From Amycolatopsis sp. DSM 110486 (GTDB lineage: Bacteria > Actinomycetota > Actinomycetes > Mycobacteriales > Pseudonocardiaceae): 64,000 bases of DNA. The stretch covers positions 10,654,501-10,718,500 of the forward strand of contig NZ_CP080519.1 of the NCBI RefSeq assembly GCF_019468465.1, in the 5' to 3' direction. Under the pieces are notes generated by a model. That model worked only from the letters and a program-made list of their open reading frames with translations. It was not told where the DNA came from and made no database searches. The first letter of the stretch is position 1. Every line of letters begins with the position of its first letter. Positions 46,189 to 53,953 of this stretch are shown here, one piece after another. A program made the position numbers and the translations under genes.

Positions 46189-47061
46189 ATGTCCGACCAC
46201 TCGGCAGCCCCCGCATCGGACACAGCCGACACAGCCGACCGCCACGCCCACGCCGAGCTGCAGCTCGGCACGGCCGGCGTCGCGTACCGCACGGTCGCCG
46301 GCGGCGAGGCGGCCGCGGCGAACCTCGCCTGGTGGGACGCCGACGCCGACGACTACCAGGCCACCCACGGCGAGTTCCTGGGCGACGCCGACTTCGTCTG
46401 GTGCCCGGAGGGCGTGCGCGAGGAGGACGTGCGGCTGCTCGGCGACGTCCGCGGCCGGCGGGTGCTGGAGGTCGGCTGCGGCCAGGCAGCGTGCTCGCGC
46501 TGGCTCTCCTCGGCGGGAGCCGACGCCGTGGCGACCGACCTGTCCGGCGGGATGCTGCGCCACGCGCACGAGGGCAACGAGCGCACCGGCGTCACGGTGC
46601 CCCTGGTCCAGGCCAACGCCGAGTACCTGCCGTTCGCCTCGGGCAGCTTCGACGCCGCGTGCTCCGCGTTCGGCGCGCTGCCGTTCGTGCCCTCGCTCGC
46701 GACGGTGTTCGCCGAGGTGCACCGCGTGCTGCGCCCGGGTTCGCCGTGGGTGTTCTCGGTGACCCACCCGATGCGGTGGATCTTCCCCGACGACCCGGGC
46801 CCGCTGGGGCTCACCGTCACGCAGCCGTACTTCGACCGCACGCCGTACGTGGAGGTCGACGACGACGGCGAGGCCACCTACGTCGAGTACCACCGCACGC
46901 TCGGCGACTACGTGCGCGCGCTGGCCGCCGGCGGCTTCGCGCTCGAGGACCTGCTGGAGCCCGAGTGGCCCGAGGGCCACACGCGCACGTGGGGCCAGTG
47001 GAGCCCGCTGCGCGGCAAGCTCTTCCCCGGCACGGCGATCTTCCGCACGCGCCGCTCCTGA
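46189..47061 (+). CDS. class I SAM-dependent methyltransferase
   Basis: A 290-residue methyltransferase of the type-11 fold. SAM-binding motif I is VLEVGCGQAACSRWL (~90-105), followed by VATDLSGGMLRHA, VQANAEYLPFASGSFD and the post-motif EVHRVLRPGSPWVFSVTHPMRW. The C-terminal part carries an aromatic-rich substrate region. GGAAGG lies before the ATG. Divergent from rpsA; substrate unknown. Confidence 0.88.
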   Translation: MSDHSAAPASDTADTADRHAHAELQLGTAGVAYRTVAGGEAAAANLAWWDADADDYQATHGEFLGDADFVWCPEGVREEDVRLLGDVRGRRVLEVGCGQAACSRWLSSAGADAVATDLSGGMLRHAHEGNERTGVTVPLVQANAEYLPFASGSFDAACSAFGALPFVPSLATVFAEVHRVLRPGSPWVFSVTHPMRWIFPDDPGPLGLTVTQPYFDRTPYVEVDDDGEATYVEYHRTLGDYVRALAAGGFALEDLLEPEWPEGHTRTWGQWSPLRGKLFPGTAIFRTRRS

Positions 47062-47080
47062 GCGGCTACGCTGCGCTTTC

Positions 47081-48004
47081 GTGGCCACCACCGAACCCGC
47101 GGCGCGGTTCGCCGCGCTCGACCCGCTGCTGCCGCCGCCCGCGCCGTCGATCAGCGACGCCGCCGGCGAGCGGGTCGGCGCGGTGACGGGGGCGGGCGCG
47201 CGCGTGTCCGGGGTCGTGCAGCGCCACCGCCACGGCCCCGGCGACACTCCCCTGCTGTGGTCGGCCGCGCAGGTGTGGCAGCTGTTCCCCGACCCGGACA
47301 CCGCCGGCACCGAGGGGTTCGACCTCCTGCTGGGCGAGCTGCGGTCCCTCGTGGACACCGAGCCGGCCGAAGCCGACTCCGCGTGCGTCGTGAACTGGCC
47401 GAGCCGCGACGCGGAGGCGATCCGGGCGTTCCTCGACCACGGGCTCGCCCCGATGTCCGCGCTCGCCGTGCGGACGGACCCGCCGCCGGCCGCGCCGGAT
47501 GCCGCCGGCACCGACGGGATCGCCGTGCGCCCGGCCGGGCCGGCCGACTTCGACACCGTGCTCCGGCTGTGCGCGGCCACGTTCGACTACACCGGGCTGG
47601 TGGCGCACCGCCGTCGCGACCAGACGGCGGAATTGCTGGCGCCCGCGCTGCGCCGCGCGCTCGACGAACCGGCCACCTGGCTCGCGGAAGCCGGCGGCCG
47701 TCCGGTGGCGCTCGCCCAGTGCGCGTGGGTGGACTCGGCTCCCGGCACCGAGGCTGCCGAGCTCCTGCCGCCGGGGCTGTGGGCGTACGTGAACAACGTC
47801 GTGACCGCGCCCGGCCACCGCGGCGGCGGGATCGGGCGCGTCCTCATGGACCGAGTGCACCGCGAGCTGCTGCGTTCCGGCACGGTCGGCGCGTACCTCT
47901 ACTACAACCCGATGAACCCCCTGTCCTCGGTGTTCTGGCACCGGCAGGGCTATCGTCCACTGTGGACGTCGTGGGAAGCCCACCCGGCGACCGCGCTGCG
48001 CTGA
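47081..48004 (+). CDS. GNAT-family N-acetyltransferase
   Basis: A 307-residue protein whose C-terminal half is a GNAT fold: AVRPAGPADFDTVLRLCAATFDYTGL, then YVNNVVTAPGHRGGGIGRVLMDRVHREL with the acetyl-CoA-binding R-x-x-G-x-G/A-type loop, and LYYNPMNPLSSVFWHRQGYRPLW. The first ~140 residues may be a degenerate GNAT copy. TACGCT lies eight bases before the GTG. It follows the methyltransferase after 19 bases, yet appears to have its own promoter. Confidence 0.83.
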   Translation: MATTEPAARFAALDPLLPPPAPSISDAAGERVGAVTGAGARVSGVVQRHRHGPGDTPLLWSAAQVWQLFPDPDTAGTEGFDLLLGELRSLVDTEPAEADSACVVNWPSRDAEAIRAFLDHGLAPMSALAVRTDPPPAAPDAAGTDGIAVRPAGPADFDTVLRLCAATFDYTGLVAHRRRDQTAELLAPALRRALDEPATWLAEAGGRPVALAQCAWVDSAPGTEAAELLPPGLWAYVNNVVTAPGHRGGGIGRVLMDRVHRELLRSGTVGAYLYYNPMNPLSSVFWHRQGYRPLWTSWEAHPATALR

Positions 48005-48096
48005 CCAGGACCGCTCACCGGGACACCGCCACCCCGGTCGTGTGACGTGCGGCCACCCGCCTTGCCGCCCGTTGATCATGTGCGCTAGGTTTTTGC

Positions 48097-48110
48097 ACTG
48101 ACCGGTCAGT
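48097..48110. promoter_or_regulatory. TetR-type operator upstream of the ABC-like/YhgE/TetR operon
   Basis: ACTGACCGGTCAGT is a perfect 14-base palindrome of the TGACCGGTCA type bound by many TetR repressors. A further CCGGTCAGT half copy is at 48119-48127, between the palindrome and the GTG at 48148. The TetR gene at 50798 in the same operon is the likely binder. Confidence 0.65.
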
Positions 48111-48147
48111 TCAAAAGTCCGGTCAGTGGAGAAATTGGAGTGTCCCC

Positions 48148-48879
48148 GTGCAGGTACGAGCCGACCGGGTGTCCCTGGAGGGCCCCCACGGCACACTGTT
48201 GCCACCCACCTCGCTGACCGTCGAGGACGGCTACGTGACGCTGGTCCACGGCGAGCCCGGCGTCGGGATCACCGCGCTCGGCCTCGCGCTGGCCGGCCGC
48301 GTCAAGCCGAGCACCGGCACGGTCACCGCCGACGTCCCCGGCCTGCTGCGCGACCTCGTCGCCGTGGTCGACGCCCCGGGCGTGAGCGAGCCCGACGAGG
48401 CGCTGCCGCTGCGCGTGGTCGCCGGCGAGGAGCTCGCCCTGGCGCACCGGCCCGCAGGCAAGGAGGACGTGGCGCGCTGGCTCACCGAGCACGACGCCGC
48501 CCCCTTCGCCGGCACCCGCTTCGAGAACCTCGAGCCCGCGCTGCGCACCCGGCTGCTCGCCGAGCTGGCCGCGGAGCGCACCGGCGTGCGCGTGCTCGTG
48601 CTCGACACCCCCGACCGGCACACGAGCCTCGTCGAGACGTGGACCGCGGTCGCCGAGGAGCACGCGAAGCGCGGCCTCGCCGTCGCCGTGCTCACCGCGA
48701 CGACACCCGCGTCCGCCCTCCCGTACCCCCCGGCGCGCATCGGGTCGACCGACCAGCCCGGGCCGGTGCGCCTGCTCCCCCGCATCGAGGAGCCCACCGG
48801 CGAAAAGCCCGCTGCCGAAGAGCCCGTCGTCGAAAAGCCCGCCGCTGCAAACGTCAGCGCTGAAGGAGAACCGGCATGA
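48148..48879 (+). CDS. ABC-type ATPase-like protein with degenerate Walker A
   Basis: A 243-residue protein laid out like an ABC ATP-binding subunit: an N-terminal VSLEGPHGTLLPPTSLTVEDGYVTLVHG, a P-loop position reading GEPGVGIT where the essential Lys is Ile, and a Walker-B-like VRVLVLDTPDRHTS. The signature motif and Q-loop are not recognisable. The last ~35 residues are a repetitive Glu/Lys/Pro/Ala tail. It overlaps the YhgE/Pip gene by four bases, which suggests a structural or regulatory partner rather than a motor. ATP hydrolysis looks unlikely. Confidence 0.7.
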   Translation: MQVRADRVSLEGPHGTLLPPTSLTVEDGYVTLVHGEPGVGITALGLALAGRVKPSTGTVTADVPGLLRDLVAVVDAPGVSEPDEALPLRVVAGEELALAHRPAGKEDVARWLTEHDAAPFAGTRFENLEPALRTRLLAELAAERTGVRVLVLDTPDRHTSLVETWTAVAEEHAKRGLAVAVLTATTPASALPYPPARIGSTDQPGPVRLLPRIEEPTGEKPAAEEPVVEKPAAANVSAEGEPA

Positions 48880-50801
48880 CCGCCCCCGACAAGCGCGCCG
48901 GCGGCCTGAACGCCTTCCGCATCGCCCTCAACGAACTGCGCCGGCTCTCGGCCGGCACGCTGCCGAAGCTGGCGATGGCCGCGCTCGTGCTGGTTCCGCT
49001 GCTCTACGCGTCCTTCTACCTGTACGCGAACTACGACCCGTACGGCCGCCTCGACAAGCTGCCCGCCGCCGTGTTCACCAGCGACGCCGGTGCGAAGGAC
49101 TCGACGGGTGCCACGCGCAACGTCGGGCGTGAGGTGACCGACGAACTCGCGAAGTCCGGCACCTTCCAGTGGCACGAAGTGTCCGAAAAGGACGCCCGCG
49201 ACGGCGTGCGCGACGACAAGTACTCCTTCGCCATCGGCATCCCGCGCGACTTCTCCACCGCGCTGCTGTCGTCGGGCAACTTCACGCCCCAGCAGGCCAC
49301 GATCACGCTGACCACCAACGACGCCAACAACTACCTCGCGGGCACCATCGCGAAGCAGGTGGCCGACCAGGTGCGCAAGACCATCGCCGAGAAGGTGGGC
49401 GGCGAGGCGGCCGACCGGTTCCTCGTGGGCTTCTCCACGATCTACGGCAAGATCTCCGACGCCGCCAACGGCGCGAAGCAGCTCGCCGACGGCGCCGCGC
49501 AGCTGCAGACCGGCCAGCACCAGCTCGCCGACGGGGCGAGCCAGCTCGCCACCGGCTCCGGCACGCTCGCGACCGGGCTGAACACGCTGAAGACGAGTAC
49601 CGCGCAGCTGCCGAGCCAGACCCAGCAGCTCGCGACCGGTGCCGGCCAGGTCGCCGACGGCAACCAGCAGGTGGCCGACGCCGCCTCGCTCGCCGCGTCC
49701 GCGTCGGCCGACATCCAGGGCAAGCTCGACGGCTACCGGACCCGGCTCGACACCGACCTGCACAACGCGGGCCTGTCCGACACCCAGGTCAACGGCATCC
49801 TGGCTCAGCTCGACCAGCTGCGCTCGCCCGTCGACCAGGCGAACACCAAGATCCAGTCGGCCAACGGCGACCTCGCCAAGCTGGCGAGCGGTGCCCGTCA
49901 AGTGTCGGACGGCGCGCACCAGCTCGCCTCGGCCACGCCGCAGCTGACCAGCGGGATCGCGCAGGCGTCCGACGGCGCCAACCAGCTACGGGACGGCGCG
50001 GCGAAGCTCGACGACGGGGAGAAGACCGCCGTCACGGGCACCGACCAGCTCGCGAGCGGCGCGAACCAGCTGCGCGACGGGCTGTCCTCGGGCCTGTCGC
50101 AGATCCCGAACCCGGACGACCCGACGCGCACCGCCACGGCGAACACCATCGCCGACCCGGTCGCGGTCACGGCCAACGGCGTCGCCTCCGCGGGCACGTA
50201 CGGCGCGGGCTTGGCCCCGTTCTTCATCTCGCTGGCCACGTGGATCGGCGCGTTCGTGCTGTTCCTGCTCATCCGCCCGCTGTCCACGCGGGCGCTCACC
50301 GCGGGCGCCGCGCCGCTGCGGGTGGCGCTCGGCGGCTGGCTGTCGTCGGCCGTGCTCGGCATCGCGCAGGTGATCGTGCTGTTCGCCGCGGTGACGTGGC
50401 TGGTCGGCATCCACATCGCGCACCCGTTGGGCGCGATCGGGTTCGCGATCCTCGTCTCGCTGGCGTTCACGTCGGTGGTGCACGCGCTCAACGCGTTCTT
50501 CGGCGCCGTCGGCAAGTTCCTCGGGCTGGTGCTGCTGGTGCTGCAACTGGTGAGCGCGGGCGGCACGTTCCCGTGGCAGACGATCCCCGACGCGCTCTAC
50601 CCGCTGCACGTCGTGCTGCCGATGGGCTACGCCATCGACGGCTTCAGGCACCTGCTCTACTCCGGCGCGTCGCTGCAGATCCTCGGTGACGTCGGGGTGC
50701 TGCTGGCCTACCTCGTCGGCGGGATCGTGCTGTCGACGCTGGCGGCCCGCAAGCACCGGGTCTGGACGGTGTCGGCGCTCAAACCCGAGCTCAGCCTGTG
50801 A
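48876..50801 (+). CDS. YhgE/Pip family membrane protein
   Basis: A 641-residue membrane protein: one N-terminal span (~32-52), an exterior domain of ~380 residues, then five or six C-terminal spans forming an ABC-2-like membrane domain. The exterior part contains many imperfect QLADGAxQL-type repeats (roughly 195-420), expected to form long helical coils. Relatives are phage-infection protein (Pip) of lactococci, B. subtilis YhgE and exporters linked to type VII secretion and lipids. It is sandwiched by four-base overlaps between the ATPase-like gene and tetR. Confidence 0.87.
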   Translation: MTAPDKRAGGLNAFRIALNELRRLSAGTLPKLAMAALVLVPLLYASFYLYANYDPYGRLDKLPAAVFTSDAGAKDSTGATRNVGREVTDELAKSGTFQWHEVSEKDARDGVRDDKYSFAIGIPRDFSTALLSSGNFTPQQATITLTTNDANNYLAGTIAKQVADQVRKTIAEKVGGEAADRFLVGFSTIYGKISDAANGAKQLADGAAQLQTGQHQLADGASQLATGSGTLATGLNTLKTSTAQLPSQTQQLATGAGQVADGNQQVADAASLAASASADIQGKLDGYRTRLDTDLHNAGLSDTQVNGILAQLDQLRSPVDQANTKIQSANGDLAKLASGARQVSDGAHQLASATPQLTSGIAQASDGANQLRDGAAKLDDGEKTAVTGTDQLASGANQLRDGLSSGLSQIPNPDDPTRTATANTIADPVAVTANGVASAGTYGAGLAPFFISLATWIGAFVLFLLIRPLSTRALTAGAAPLRVALGGWLSSAVLGIAQVIVLFAAVTWLVGIHIAHPLGAIGFAILVSLAFTSVVHALNAFFGAVGKFLGLVLLVLQLVSAGGTFPWQTIPDALYPLHVVLPMGYAIDGFRHLLYSGASLQILGDVGVLLAYLVGGIVLSTLAARKHRVWTVSALKPELSL

Positions 50802-51370
50802 GGGAGACGACCAAGCGGAAGCTCTTCGAGGCGACCCTGCGGCTTTCGGCCAGCAGGGGCCTCGTGGGGCTGACGGTGGACGAGATCGCGACCGAGGCCG
50901 GCGTCGCCAAGGGCACGGTGTACTACAACTTCGGGTCCAAGGACGGGCTGGTCGACAGCCTGCTCCGTTTCGGCGTCGACCTGCTGGCCGGGCGCCTGCG
51001 CGCGGCTGTGACCGACGGCGAGCCGCTCGACGTCATCGAAGCGCAGGTCGACACGACGCTGCAGTTCATCGCCGAGTACCCGGGGTTCTCGCAGATCGTG
51101 GTGAGCGAGCTGTGGCGCACGCCGGGCCAGTGGCACGACACGCTGGCGCTGCTGCGCGAAGAGATCATCTCGATCGTGAAGGGGCAGCTGCACCGCCTCG
51201 ACGAGGCCGGCCGGCTGCCCGCGGGCGTCGCCATCGAGACCGCGGCGGCTGGCCTGTTCGGGACGATGCTGGTCGTCGCGCTCGACTGGCAGGTCTTCCA
51301 GCCCGCCCGCACCCGGGCCGACGTGCGCGACTCGGTGATGGTGCTGATCCGGGGCCTCGGCCGCGGCTGA
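50798..51370 (+). CDS. TetR-family transcriptional regulator
   Basis: A 190-residue regulator with helix-turn-helix KLFEATLRLSASRGLVGLTVDEIATEAGVAKGTVYYNFGSKDGLVDSLL and an all-helical ligand domain. The start is GTGA, overlapping the stop of the YhgE/Pip gene, so it is the last gene of a three-gene operon. The palindrome at 48097-48110 is its probable autoregulatory site; the ligand is unknown. Confidence 0.88.
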   Translation: MRETTKRKLFEATLRLSASRGLVGLTVDEIATEAGVAKGTVYYNFGSKDGLVDSLLRFGVDLLAGRLRAAVTDGEPLDVIEAQVDTTLQFIAEYPGFSQIVVSELWRTPGQWHDTLALLREEIISIVKGQLHRLDEAGRLPAGVAIETAAAGLFGTMLVVALDWQVFQPARTRADVRDSVMVLIRGLGRG

Positions 51371-51399
51371 GACCCCGGACTGTTCTTTCGCGCGCCGGG

Positions 51400-51492
51400 T
51401 CAGCCGCAGTTGGCGCAGCAGCCGCAGCCCTTGCCGGTGCACGCGGCGCAGCAGCCGTGGCGCATGACGAACTTGAAGAGCCGCTTGATCAT
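51400..51492 (-). CDS. 30-residue cysteine-rich microprotein
   Basis: A short frame with seven cysteines at positions 14, 15, 18, 23, 25, 26 and 29, preceded by a basic hydrophobic start MIKRLFKFVMRHG. GGAGG stands eight bases before the ATG, an ideal ribosome site in a region with no competing gene on this strand, so translation is likely. The CC-x2-C and C-x-CC-x2-C spacing suggests a metal-binding (zinc, copper or iron-sulfur) metallothionein-like peptide, or a modified peptide. It is convergent with tetR and divergent from the DUF72 gene. Function inferred only. Confidence 0.62.
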   Translation of the reverse strand: MIKRLFKFVMRHGCCAACTGKGCGCCANCG

Positions 51493-51633
51493 CTCTCGGT
51501 CCTCCGCTATCGATCGACACCTGCGCATGTCACGCTAAGTGAGGCGGCCGTGACGCGGGTACCGCTGACCGGGCGGGTGACCCGGGTGAATCACCTCACG
51601 GAGGCGGCCGGCGCGCCCGCTAAGCTCGCCCGC

Positions 51634-52485
51634 GTGAAACTCCACGTCGGCTGCGCGATGTGGACGCACGCGCCCTGGCAGCGCCGGCTCCTGCCGCACC
51701 CCCTGGCACCCCGCGAGCGCCTCCGCGCGTACGCGACGTGGTGCAACGCGGTCGAGGGCAACACGACGTTCTACGCCACGCCGTCCCGCACCACGGTCGA
51801 GACCTGGGCCGAGCAGACGTCCGCCGATTTCCGCTTCGTGCTCAAGCTGCCGAAGCCGATCACGCACGAACGCGGTCTCGGCGACGTCGACGCGGTACTG
51901 GCCACGTTCCTCGCGGCGATCGAGCCACTGGGCGAGCGCGCCCACACGCTGTGGATCCAGCTCCCGCCGTCGTTCTCGCCGGAGGCCCTCGGCGCCCTCG
52001 CGGGTTTCCTGCGGCGCTTGCCCCGCGAGTACCGCTACGCCGTCGAGGTCCGCGACCGCGCCTTCTTCGAAGACGCGCGCGCCGCCCAGGCCCTGGAACG
52101 CGTCCTCGCCGGCGCCGGCGCCGAGTGGATCACCTTCGACACCACTGTGTTGTTCTCCCAGCCGCCGACATCCGAAGCCGAGCAGGAGGCGTGGCTCAAG
52201 AAGCCCCGCATGCCCCGGCGGATCCGCGCCCTGACCGCCGACCCCGTCGTCCGCTACATCGGCCGCGACGACCCCGATGAGACGGCCGCCGGCTGGCGCC
52301 CCTGGGCCGACGCCGTGGTGCACTGGCTGCGCGAAGGCCGCTCACCCACGGTCTTCCTCCACACCCCGGACAACGCCGACGCGCTGCTTCTGGCCCGCCG
52401 CTTCCACGACGAGGTGCGGGCGCGCGTTCCCGAACTGGCGCCCCTCGCCGAGCCGATGCCGGTGGGACCACCGACGCTGTTCTGA
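51634..52485 (+). CDS. DUF72 domain-containing protein
   Basis: A 283-residue TIM-barrel protein of the DUF72 (YecE-like) family: VGCAMWTHAPWQRRLLP, WCNAVEGNTTFYATPSRTTVETWAEQT, FRFVLKLPKPITHERGL, WIQLPPSF and YAVEVRDRAFF are the conserved strand ends. The biochemical role of the family is not firmly known. TAAGCT seven bases before the GTG suggests a leaderless transcript and decides the start. Confidence 0.85.
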   Translation: MKLHVGCAMWTHAPWQRRLLPHPLAPRERLRAYATWCNAVEGNTTFYATPSRTTVETWAEQTSADFRFVLKLPKPITHERGLGDVDAVLATFLAAIEPLGERAHTLWIQLPPSFSPEALGALAGFLRRLPREYRYAVEVRDRAFFEDARAAQALERVLAGAGAEWITFDTTVLFSQPPTSEAEQEAWLKKPRMPRRIRALTADPVVRYIGRDDPDETAAGWRPWADAVVHWLREGRSPTVFLHTPDNADALLLARRFHDEVRARVPELAPLAEPMPVGPPTLF

Positions 52486-52514
52486 GCCGGACTGTCCACA
52501 CAGGATCTGCGGCC

Positions 52515-52610
52515 TCACGCACGCCGGCGCCATTTGAGCTTGATCTCGAGCTGCATTTCCACGCCGGTCTTAGCGAGCCCGTCGTCCAAGCCCGGCGAAC
52601 CCGATGCGGC
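52515..52610 (-). pseudogene. possible gene remnant encoding only a C-terminal tail
   Basis: The minus frame ending in TGA at 52515-52517 reads GLAKTGVEMQLEIKLKWRRR before the stop. This resembles the end of the trypsin-co-occurring (CU044_2847) domain proteins of actinomycetes. No start codon or ribosome site is seen upstream before the MarR gene, and the sequence further upstream is not conserved-looking. Probably a deletion remnant; the evidence is short and weak. Confidence 0.3.
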
Positions 52611-52647
52611 CCGCTGCGGGAAAGCGGACCACCCCGGACCAGCGCAC

Positions 52648-53145
52648 TCACCCGTTCGGCGCCGTCGGCAACACTTCCTCCGCCGTCAGTGGTCCGGACC
52701 TTCCCCGGCCTTCGGCGACGGACCGGAGCTCGCGGGCGAGGCGTTCCGCGGCGGGGCCGAAGAAAGCGCTGTCGAACGCGGTTGCGATGGCCGCGGCGTC
52801 GGCTGCCAGGTCGCGGCCCGAGCGGGTGAGGGAGACGCGGACGGCGCGGGCGTCGCGTTCGTGGGCGGTGCGGGTGAGCAGGCCGCGGACTTCCAGCGCC
52901 CGCAGGACTTTCGACGTCATCATGCGGTCGGCACCGGCGTGTTCGGCGACCTCCTGCTGGGTGGCCGGGCCGGCGGTGCGCTCGAGGCGGGCGGCCACGG
53001 ACAGCAGGAGGAACTGCGTGGGCGTGAGGCCCAGCGGGCGCAGGCGGACGTCGAGCGCGGCGCGCCAGGCCAGGGCCGCCTGGTGGAGCCAGAAGCCGGC
53101 ACCGGAAGCGGCGCCGTTCTCCGTGAGATCGGAGATCTCGTACAT
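52648..53145 (-). CDS. MarR-family transcriptional regulator
   Basis: A 165-residue winged-helix regulator. The core reads LGLTPTQFLLLSVAARLE, PATQQEVAEHAGADRMMTSKVLRALEVRGLLTRTAHERDARAVRVSLTRSGRDLA, giving the recognition helix and wing with the conserved D-x-R. Members respond to phenolics, antibiotics or oxidants. The ATG at 53145 is preferred over the GTG at 53148 because GGGGAG lies five bases before it. The EF-hand gene is upstream on the same strand, 58 bases away. Confidence 0.87.
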   Translation of the reverse strand: MYEISDLTENGAASGAGFWLHQAALAWRAALDVRLRPLGLTPTQFLLLSVAARLERTAGPATQQEVAEHAGADRMMTSKVLRALEVRGLLTRTAHERDARAVRVSLTRSGRDLAADAAAIATAFDSAFFGPAAERLARELRSVAEGRGRSGPLTAEEVLPTAPNG

Positions 53146-53203
53146 CACGTCTCCCCGTCCGCGTGCCGCGGCCGCCGGATGTGCGGCCGCGGCGCGCGGG
53201 TCG

Positions 53204-53758
53204 TCAGCGGACGCCCACGGGCAGGTCGAACCGGCCGAACACCCAGGTGCCCGGGGCGTCGGCGTTGTCGCCGGCCCAGAACTCCAGCCAGTGCTCGGTG
53301 AACTCGTCGGCCGTGAGGTAGCCGTCGCCGTTGAGGTCCAGCACCGGGAAGACCGTGTCGGTGTCGGTGGCCGTGCCGTTCCAGGTCTCGATGAGCCGGC
53401 GGTACTCCTCGCGCGAGATGCGCTCGTCGCCGTTCTCGTCGATGGCCTCGAACATCGCGGCCGCCGTGCCGCTCACCGAGTCGGGCATGTCCCCCAACTG
53501 GTCCACCACGAGCAGGACCTCGTCGAGCGTCACCTTCTCGTCGCGGTCGATGTCGGACGCGGCAAGCAGCGTGGTCCACCAGCCCATCATGATCTCGCTC
53601 AGGCGCGCCGCCTGGGGCGAGCCGGGAGCGAGGCCGCGCGCCTTCGTCCAACGGTCGGTGAGCGCCTGGAAGTCGGCCTCGGTGAGGAATCCGTCGCCGT
53701 CGACGTCCATCGCCCCGAACACCGTGGAGATCTTGCGTCTCTGCAGTTCACTCGCCAT
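53204..53758 (-). CDS. calcium-binding protein with four EF-hands
   Basis: A 184-residue soluble protein with four EF-hand loops: DVDGDGFLTEAD (residues 18-29), DIDRDEKVTLDE, DENGDERISREE and DLNGDGYLTADE. Loops 2-4 end in Glu as required for full Ca2+ ligation; loop 1 ends in Asp. The layout matches calerythrin and the CabA-like sarcoplasmic-type proteins of actinomycetes, which buffer or sense cytosolic Ca2+. No signal peptide is present. An AGGA site precedes the ATG. Confidence 0.9.
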   Translation of the reverse strand: MASELQRRKISTVFGAMDVDGDGFLTEADFQALTDRWTKARGLAPGSPQAARLSEIMMGWWTTLLAASDIDRDEKVTLDEVLLVVDQLGDMPDSVSGTAAAMFEAIDENGDERISREEYRRLIETWNGTATDTDTVFPVLDLNGDGYLTADEFTEHWLEFWAGDNADAPGTWVFGRFDLPVGVR

Positions 53759-53900
53759 CGTTCGCCGTCCTTTCTCCGATCCCCCTTGGCCGGGGACCCC
53801 GTGGGCGAAGCTCAGCGTTGTCGCGACTCAAGATCACCTGCACCGGCACCCGGGTTCTCCCCCTGCCCGACCCGGTGATTTCGTTAGTGACGCGAAGTAA

Positions 53901-53936
53901 CCGAAAAGGCTCCTTCCCCGCGGGGAAGGAGCCTTT
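53901..53936 (-). terminator. terminator of polA
   Basis: AAAGGCTCCTTCCCCG at 53905-53920 pairs perfectly over 16 bp with 53921-53936. On the minus strand it starts 18 bases after the polA stop and is followed by TTTTCGG. The stem is symmetrical, so it may also block plus-strand transcripts. Confidence 0.85.
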
Positions 53937-53953
53937 CTGGTCCGTTCGGAGTT

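Noticed and set aside
45887..46216. Upstream extension of the rpsA frame by ~110 codons
   Set aside because: The extension lacks S1-domain sequence and coding bias; the ATG at 45886 gives normal length.
49470..50130. Repetitive DNA that could be mistaken for a repeat array
   Set aside because: The repetition is in the protein (QLADGAxQL-type helical repeats of the YhgE/Pip protein); units are imperfect and without spacers, so it is not CRISPR.
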